Below, piece after piece: positions 57,755 through 64,000 of a DNA stretch of 64,000 bases. Within the stretch, counting starts at the first letter, position 1; each line of letters starts with the position of its first letter. This DNA comes from Adenophora triphylla var. japonica (Eukaryota > Streptophyta > Magnoliopsida > Asterales > Campanulaceae), in NCBI GenBank assembly GCA_022495995.1, contig JAFEMH010005417.1, positions 1 through 64,000 on the forward strand, in the 5' to 3' direction. The position numbers and the translations under genes are program-made. The notes beneath the pieces are model-generated. The model worked only from the letters and a program-made list of their open reading frames with translations, had not been told where the DNA came from and did no database searches.

Positions 57755-58988
57755 TGTTGGGTTTTGGGGTTACAAACGCAGCGGAAAATTTAACAAGAAC
57801 ATCAAAACCCTAGCCCTTAGATCCATCTAGCATGAAGAGATTAGAAAAACTATGAAATAGAATTACATACTTTTAATGCGATTTCGTTTATCAATGTAGA
57901 TATCAAAATTCAAGCCTTGAACTTTGATGTTGAATCTTCTAATTTTTCCTTCTTCGAACTTGGTGATGAAATCAACAATGGAGCTTCAAGCCTTAGGAGA
58001 TAAAGCAACCTCCCTCTAATGGTGATCCACACGCGAACGAACCAAGAACACCTTCTTGTTGGATTGCTAGATGATCCTCTTGATTATTGAAACACTTTTT
58101 AATAATCTATGGCTATTATGGAATTGAATCTAGGGCGTTTTGATCTTTGATTCACAATCAAAATCAAGATAATTGTGTTTATCAAGCCCTAAAATTCGCG
58201 TGTTATGGTTGGGGCAAAAGGGCATATTTATACTTTATAAATAGCCCTAACAATTAGGGATAAAAGCCCTTTTCTGAAGCTAAAATGGATGGCTGAAACG
58301 GGTGTTGGGCGGTCGCCCACCAAGGGTTGGGCGATCGCCCAGTTGTTCAGCGCTTTTGCCTTATTTTGAAAACCCAACATGGGCGGTCACCCACCTGGGG
58401 CTGGGCGGTCGCCCACTTATTTCATGTATTGAACATGAGCCATGGTCTATGTCAACTCATTCCGTTCAATGCTTTCTCGATTCCGAATATGTTGATAATC
58501 CAAGCTCTTTTCATAAGAGGGACAAATCCCGTCTTGACTTATCATTCTTCCTTACATGAATCCGATCATGCTAACATAGCCCTTATTACTATCCGATTAA
58601 AGATAGTGTTAGACTATATCAAACACGATCTTCACCATGTGGAAGACGATGATAATCTCAGGTACAAAGGATTCAATAACACGACTATCATGAGATTTAA
58701 TCATGACAACAGACCATGTCATAAATCTCATATGTAGGTCATGTCCAATACTTGTTCTCTAGCAAGTATCCATAAGTGTAATGTGCATCTCCATGCATAT
58801 AATCATCTCTATGATTATCCATTACCAACTTATACTAGTTGTTCACAACAACTAGGGACGCAGTTCAATATAATAAACATGCAAAACATATAATGAACAG
58901 AATAAACACGTACTCTATAATAAATGATAAAGATGATACATAACGGTTCAAGTTAAACATAACTATAGCCTAGGGCATTACACCAACA
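57755..58988 (-). repeat. Right (5') LTR of copia element I
   Basis: 1234 bp. Compared with the left LTR it lacks a segment of about 300 bp (after CGCCCACTT, resuming at ATTGAACATGAGCC) and a second of about 80 bp (after GATAATCCAAG). Four TGGGCG-N2-CGCCCA motifs remain (58306, 58328, 58379, 58401), one of them the perfect palindrome TGGGCGATCGCCCA. Confidence 0.9.
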
Positions 58989-59568
58989 GTTTAATTAAGC
59001 AGTGAAAAAATAAATAAAATGGGGGGGGGGGTTTTGGTTTTGATTGAATATTATTCTACTAATTGCAAAAATTAAAGATTAAACTAAGGAAGCAATTTAA
59101 TGACAAGGAAATAATAAGATTACAAAGGGATTCACGAATTGGCTAACACAACTATCTTCACTCCATGCTATTTAATAATAAAGGGATCAATCTCATGCAA
59201 GGGTTCATTTGCTGAATTAGAGGTTGGGATGTTTGGTGTGCGAATTGCAACCCTAATATTTCCTTTAATTTATACTTTACGCTAGGTCTATACATCATGC
59301 AAGAAATTCATTAAGCCCTTAAAAACAATTGAACCTAGATTCTTTTGATTTCCGATAGGTCCTCAATTGACTCTAATCATCACAATAATGGTTAATGTAT
59401 TAATCATTCACGCTAGTTCAACAATTTATATCCAAGCAATTTAAAGGCCAAAGGTAGCTTATCATATAATTGAAACCTATAAACATTATTAAGAATATTG
59501 AGATGAACAATAACAAGATTGATTGAAAGAAAGAAATCATATATAACTTAGAGATCTAAAGTAGTTAC
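58989..59568 (-). repeat. Element F LTR, continuation after copia insertion
   Basis: Begins with the GTTTA duplication (58989-58993) and continues the LTR cut at 36866. AT-rich, with a G run at 59021-59031 and no coding content. It ends where the LTR of element G starts. Confidence 0.55.
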
Positions 59569-60174
59569 TGTTAGTGTTTTAGAAAGCTTTGTAAAAACAT
59601 GAGAGGGTGAATCCTACATGGATTAGAAATAAAACTTGGATGAGTCTTGGAGGAAAAACATTGGAGGGAAAGGACAGCAAGTTCCATGGCCTGCCCATGG
59701 AACTCGCTGATCTTCTTCAGCATAAAGCATGGAAAACCAGCAAGGTTCATGGCCAGTCCATGGAACCTGCTGATTTTATATTTATCATGATTTGGCACTT
59801 AGAATGTGTGTGAATTATTATCCAATGGCTAGAATTATTTTTTTGAAATCTAAAGTTTTATTTTCTATTTTATTTTATGTAATATTCAGTTTTATTTTAA
59901 ATTCAAATGGGAAGTTATGAACTTTGAATTCAACAGACATATCTTTTGAATTCAGAAGTTATGCCTTTTCAAAACTAAAAACTGAATGGATTTCTTATGT
60001 CTATATATAGGATGTTTGAATACATAAATTATACACTTGAAAATTCTCTCTTATTCTCAAAAGAAAGTTTCTATTATTTTGCTCTAGAGGAAAGTGATCT
60101 TCAGGTTTTGTTGTCTACAGATCCTTTGTGATTTCGTTGAATCCTAAAGGTGATTTGCCATATCCCAGACAACA
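59569..60174 (+). repeat. 5' LTR of element G
   Basis: Starts TGTTAGTG and ends CAGACAACA, giving the TGTT...AACA termini of copia LTRs. TATA box CTATATATAGG at about 60000-60010. I do not recognise a standard tRNA-iMet PBS after it, so the right border is uncertain. Confidence 0.6.
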
Positions 60175-60307
60175 ATATAGTGGGAGCAAATTACACCTTA
60201 AGGACAGTGTTAGATTTGCACGCAACGAAGCAAATATTCTGATTTCCATTTATCATTTAAAGTCATTTTGGTACAACAATCTTAAGGTGTAATTTTCAAA
60301 AGTGAAG

Positions 60308-61200
60308 ATGGAGTCAGAATCAGAGACCGCTTTCAAAGTACTTAACCAAGATTTCATCAAAATGGATCGATTTGATGGAACCAACTTCAATCGCTGGAAG
60401 GACAAGATAATGTTCGTGTTGACAATGCTGAAGATCGCTTATGTTCTTGACCCTAATTTCCAAACATTCTAGATCCAACGGACAAAGACAATGATGAAGT
60501 CAAGGCGGCAAGGAAGAAAAGAAAGGAAGACGAAGTGCTCTGCAGAGGGCATATACTCAACACATTGTCAGATCGTTTATACGATCTATTTGTTTCGGTG
60601 GCATCTCCAAGAGAAATATGGCAGAATCTCGAATTCAAGTACAACAATGAAAAACAAGGCACAGATAAGTTTTTAATAATGAAGAACTTTGAATTTGCTA
60701 TGAATGATAAATTTTCAATTATGGATCAAGTTGATGATCTACAAGTTATCGTCTCCAAATTAAAAGATTTGAAAGTGGAAATTTCTGAATCATTGCAAGT
60801 AGGGGAGATTATTACTAAATTGCCTTCTAGTTGGAATGATTACAGAAAGAAGTTGTTGCACCGAACTGAAGATTTTTCCCTAGAACATATTCAAAAGTAT
60901 GTAAGGATCGAAGAGGAATCTCGAAATATGCATAAGAAACATGCTTTTGAATCTACTTCTAAAATAAATCATGTGGATGGCGGGAACTTTCGAAATCAGA
61001 ATAAGGGGGGAGGAACAAGAGAAAGCAACCAGAAGCAAACACCAACAATTCTGGGTAAAATTACAGTGATAACAAAAAGGGCAAGAACTGTTATTTCTAT
61101 CAAAAGCATTTCAAGCGTGATTGTAGATTGCGGAAGAGGCAAAGAACGGATAATGCTAATAGTGCAAATCTGGTGGAAAATGATGCTTCAGCAATTGTTG
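60308..61200 (+). pseudogene. Gag of copia element G
   Basis: ATG at 60308: MESESETAFKVLNQDFIKMD, FDGTNFNRWKDKIMFVLTML. A frameshift at about 60460 leads to the frame reading ILNTLSDRLYDLFVSVASPR, EIWQNLEFKYNNEKQGTDKF and ITKLPSSWNDYRKKLLH (UBN2-type copia gag). A zinc knuckle CYFCKKHFKRDC is readable near 61088-61125 after a second frameshift at about 61050. The 672-bp open stretch 60535-61206 covers most of the capsid part. Confidence 0.88.
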
Positions 61201-61746
61201 CAATGATCTCAGATTTTCACATTGGCATGATAACTGAAGTACACATAACTGCCGTTACCAAATCAACAGATTGGTGGATTGATTCCGGAGCCACTGTTCA
61301 TGTATGCCATGACAAATCTCTATTCAAGGGCTATGAAGAGATCAAGGACGGATAGAAAGTGCTTATGGGAACAATGCAACTGCAGAAGTACTTGGAAAAG
61401 GAACTGTTACTATGCAGTTTACTTTCGGAAAGACTTTGGTGCTGCAGAACGTACTTCATGTTCCAAAAATAAGGAAGAATCTCGTGTCTGCAAATATGCT
61501 GAACAGGAAAGGCTTGAAAATTGTATTAGAATCTGATAAGATTGTGTTGTCTAAGAATGGGGTGTTTGTGGGAAAAGGGTATGCTTGTGACGGGATGTTC
61601 AAACTAAGTATTAATAAGAATAAAGATGTTTCTGCTTATATCATTGAGGCCTCTTTATCTTTATGGCATAATAGACTTGCACATGTGAATTGTCGCTCTT
61701 TAAGATATATGTCAAAACATGGCCTTATTTCTTGTCACAATGATTG
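61201..61746 (+). pseudogene. Protease and pre-integrase domain of copia element G
   Basis: DWWIDSGATVHVCHDKSLFK gives the aspartic protease active site DSGA (about 61270-61330). A TAG at 61353-61355 interrupts, and the frame changes to VLQNVLHVPKIRKNLVSANM. The pre-integrase motif LWHNRLAHVNCRSLRYMSKH (about 61661-61720) follows, then the reading stops at element H. Confidence 0.88.
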
Positions 61747-61886
61747 AAATTACCCGGGATTTGCGCGCGGTGAATGTGGTTGTCTTTCGCGGATTGGTGT
61801 TTGAGACCTCGCTTTCGGGAAGGAGAGGAGTCGCCACGCGGTTTTGTATTTTGAGCCCAAACGTTGAAAAACGGCTTAGTAAATAG

Positions 61887-62030
61887 GGGGTGTCGTTTTT
61901 ATTGGTAGCAAAAACTTAGAAAAAGGCTTTGAAACGGGGTGTCGTTTTTATTGGTAGCGAAAACGAGGAAAAGGCTTTGAAACGGGGTGTCGTTTTTATT
62001 GGTAGCGAAAACGAGGAAAAAGCTTTTTTA
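61887..62030 (-). repeat. 48-bp tandem repeat in the H LTR
   Basis: Three units of GGGGTGTCGTTTTTATTGGT followed by AGCGAAAACGAGGAAAAGGC or a variant. Confidence 0.9.
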
Positions 62031-62084
62031 GTACCAGAGATTGTTAGGTTCGGAGGTCACGTTACGTTTCGGGAAGAGTATTTT

Positions 62085-62408
62085 GAGAAAGGAGCATTTG
62101 TATGTTAAACGTCAGATTTTTGAGTTTAAAGATGATCGTTTGGATGCCAAACGTCACTTTGCGCGTTTTGAAAGAGAGTTCGAATGTCGAACTCCGGTTT
62201 TGAACCGGGCATTTCATTGTTAGCGATTTTACGGGAAAAAAGCATTAAATGAGATTTGAATGTCAAATATCGGGTTTTGAGTTTGAAGATGATCGTTTGG
62301 ATGCCAAACGTCATTTTGCGCGTTTTGAAAGAGAGTTTGAATGTCGAACTCCGGTTTTGAACCGGGCATTACATTGTTAGCGATTTTACGGGAAAAAAAC
62401 ATTAAATG
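62085..62408 (-). repeat. Duplicated about 157-bp segment with ATG-loop hairpins, H LTR
   Basis: Two copies (about 62090-62250 and 62251-62408). Each holds hairpins with an identical 3-nt ATG loop and different stems: CGTTTGG/CCAAACG (62137-62153, 62294-62310), GAGTTCGA/TCGAACTC (62176-62194; GAGTTTGA with one wobble at 62333-62351) and ATTTGA/TCAAAT (62254-62268). A CCGGTT-TTG-AACCGG hairpin follows each (62194-62208, 62351-62365). Confidence 0.85.
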
Positions 62409-62459
62409 ATATTAGATCAATGAATCATTTTGCGACTCGGACTTTGATAAGTAAATACT

Positions 62460-62670
62460 ATCACGAGCCAAACGGCTCGGACTTGTAAATGACAGTATTT
62501 AAAGTGCGGTATCAACGGAATCAAACGACCCGGATTTTAAAGGTGTGTTAAGTAAATAGCATTCAACGGATCAAACGATCCGGACCCTTAAATGACTATC
62601 ACGAACCAAACGGTTCAGACTATAAAGTTGAGTAAAGTAAATGACGTTCAACGGATCAAACGATTCGGAA
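62460..62670 (-). repeat. AAAC-loop hairpin repeats in the H LTR
   Basis: Hairpins with a constant AAAC loop and varying stems: CGAGCC/GGCTCG (62464-62479), CGGATC/GATCCG (62567-62582), GAACC/GGTTC (62603-62616) and CGGATC/GATTCG with one wobble (62652-62667). A fifth, imperfect one lies near 62516-62532. Spacing is about 35-52 bp. Confidence 0.8.
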
Positions 62671-63643
62671 TTGTAAATGACATTAAAAGTAAAGGAACGG
62701 GGCCGGAACGCCGTTTTAACCCGAGATTACTTCTCTTACAGGAAGAGAAGAGGATCTTGGACTAAAACGTATTGGAACCCGTTTACGGTGACGTCTACAT
62801 TTCAATGACTTTCGTCTAAAACAGTTGTAGCGACTGGCGCATAAACCGAGACGGAACGAGTGTTTAGGGAGAGAGAGTGTTACCTATGGCTAGGGGTTGA
62901 CTCTTTTGGCTCGGGAGGCATATACGGGATACAATTTAGTGTTTGGAACGGTGTTTTGAGGTTGTTTTGTTCGTGTTTGGTTGAAATACGAAGTTTTCAT
63001 GCAAATCGAGGCAAAACGGGGCTCGGGAGAGGGTGAAAAGGGTTTGGGCCATGGCTGTGGTGAAAAATGGATGAAATTTTTCTCCTTTAAATGTTTTGAC
63101 AGCCCTCTGTATTTATAGGGTAAATTTGCAAAAGAGTCCGGACGGACTTAACCTGAATTTTAGGGGGTTTTGTGGTATTTTTGAAATTGGGAGGACTTGC
63201 TGGCAACTCTGTTTTGCCTGAAAAACAGTCCGGACGGACTGTGATAGCATCTCAGGGGTATTTTGGTCTTTTCACTCTGAAATCTGATTGATGTTGACCG
63301 GAGGGCTGTGGCATGCGTGCCACGTGCCCCTGTGACTCACCAAGGCATGGTTTTTTGTGCCATTATTCCCGATTTTGTCTGTTTTTTAAATAAATGTCCG
63401 AAAAATGTCCGAAATGCCCCCGGAAAGTGCCGGAAAGTGCATTTTTCTGGAGAAGCTATACTTTAACGTGTGACAACGTGTGTTGAGTATGCTTCAGCGT
63501 TGGGATGCACGGGATATTTTCGTGACGTCTTGTTGGCTTGAGAACAGGGAGCTTAACGGGTTCTGGTTAACCTAGAGAAGGCCAGTTAACGGATTCAGTT
63601 TAACTTTTAACGGATTTTGGCGATCCAGATTTGGGTACTTACA

Positions 63644-64000
63644 GTTAGCCCCTCAGAGATGTCACTTTCGAAGGAAGTGGGGTCGTTGAAAAAGATAAGA
63701 ATCCAAATCGGGGGATGCCTTACTTGAAGAGACCTGAGAGGTCAGCTGGCTGGACCCTTAGCGAAAGGATTCCTACGTATCCCGAGCGGGAATCAAGCCG
63801 ATCGTAGTTCGTAGGTGCAAGGAGCCGCGCGTGGGGACCTTGACCTAAGCGAGACTGTTGTGAGGCGTCTGAACCTGAGTGAAGACTATTGTGAGGTGTC
63901 TGAACCTAAGATTTCTAAAACCTTCGAGGGCATGTGGCGCCTTAGACCGAGATTACTGAAACTTACGAGGGCGTGCGGTGCCTCAGACTGGGATTGCTGA
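63644..64000 (-). other. Pre-LTR module and start of tandem array of H
   Basis: Element-sense order: GAACTACGATCGGCTTGAT, CCCGCTCGGGATACGTAGG, AATCCTTTCG, GGGTCCAGCC, GACCCCACTTCC and GAGGGGCTAAC adjoining the LTR. From about 63820 degenerate 30-33-bp units containing AGTGAAGACTATTGTGAGGC (plus strand) begin and continue past the edge. Confidence 0.75.

Larger units (their letters stand above)
59569..61744 (+). mobile_element. Element G: 5' part of a second Ty1/copia retrotransposon
   Basis: Plus strand. A short LTR (about 59569-60174), leader, then gag, protease and the pre-integrase domain. It is cut at 61744 by element H; integrase and RT are outside the window. Frame breaks in gag and protease show it is defective. 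Confidence 0.82.
61745..63643 (-). repeat. 3' LTR of element H
   Basis: 1899 bp. The minus strand starts TGTAAGTACCCAAATCTGG at 63643 and ends CGGGTAATTTCA at 61745. Two palindromic motifs AGTCCGGACGGACT (63135-63148, 63227-63240); the first is followed, in element sense, by CTTTTGCAAATTTACC and CTATAAATACAG (about 63107-63118). GGAGTCGCCACGC lies near 61827. Internal repeats and hairpins are listed separately. Confidence 0.9.
61745..64000 (-). mobile_element. Element H: Tat/Ogre-type element, 3' LTR and 3' UTR, inserted in G
   Basis: Minus orientation. LTR 61745-63643, then pre-LTR module and the start of a tandem array running off the right edge. The five bases before it are ATGAT, a candidate target duplication whose partner lies outside the window. 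Confidence 0.85.

Overview
The window is repeat-dense plant nuclear DNA. I find no cellular protein-coding gene, rRNA, tRNA gene or CRISPR array. Nearly everything belongs to LTR retrotransposons inserted into one another. Most are Ty3/gypsy elements of the Tat/Ogre type, recognised by PBSs complementary to the 3' end of plant tRNA-Arg, a tandem pair of RNase H domains, extra genes antisense to pol, and tandem-repeat-rich 3' untranslated regions. The rest are Ty1/copia elements. The host is a flowering plant with a repeat-rich genome; the species cannot be told from the sequence.

Layout. (1) 1-4560: plus-strand remnant of a Tat-type pol (protease, RT, RNase H, second RNase H, integrase) and a 59-bp tandem array (element A). 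(2) 4675-7042: minus-strand, intron-bearing gene with a PF04195-like segment and a coiled coil, followed by a minus-oriented LTR-like block to 7720. (3) 7719-10820: a plus LTR with PBS and leader (E1) facing an inverted LTR with its 3' UTR (E2). (4) 10821-29239: an 18.4-kb element (B), both LTRs 1416 bp, 5-bp target duplication GTATC, inserted in the 3' UTR of E2. B carries a frameshifted pol, two antisense genes and several tandem arrays. (5) 29245-36487: the rest of E2, a second copy of the 5.7-7.6 kb block, and the 3' half of another Tat element (C) with antisense genes, arrays and a 3' LTR. (6) 36488-36866 and 58989-59568: an old minus-strand element (F) with a tRNA-Asp PBS, split by a 22.1-kb minus-strand copia element (I, 36867-58988, target duplication GTTTA). 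(7) 41540-55304: a 13.8-kb minus-strand element (D) inside the copia gag (target duplication ATCTT). D has gag but no visible pol. (8) 59569-61744: a second copia element (G), plus strand, cut by (9) a minus-strand Tat-type element (H), 61745 to beyond the window end.

Relationships. Elements B, C, D, E2 and H share a pre-LTR module, LTRs starting TGTAAGT, and a palindromic U3 motif (GGTCCGTACGGACC or variants) upstream of a TATA box. B and D also share a PBS and a leader block. B keeps pol but has no recognisable gag core, and D keeps gag but no pol. D therefore looks like a non-autonomous partner that would need proteins from a related element. All pol genes seen here are broken.

Strongest novelty candidates: the palindromic U3 motif, which recurs upstream of the antisense genes; two sets of small hairpins with covarying stems in the H LTR; and a roughly 30-bp satellite unit that C, D and H share in the same element-sense orientation. 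All alignments were done by eye, so percentages and copy numbers are approximate.
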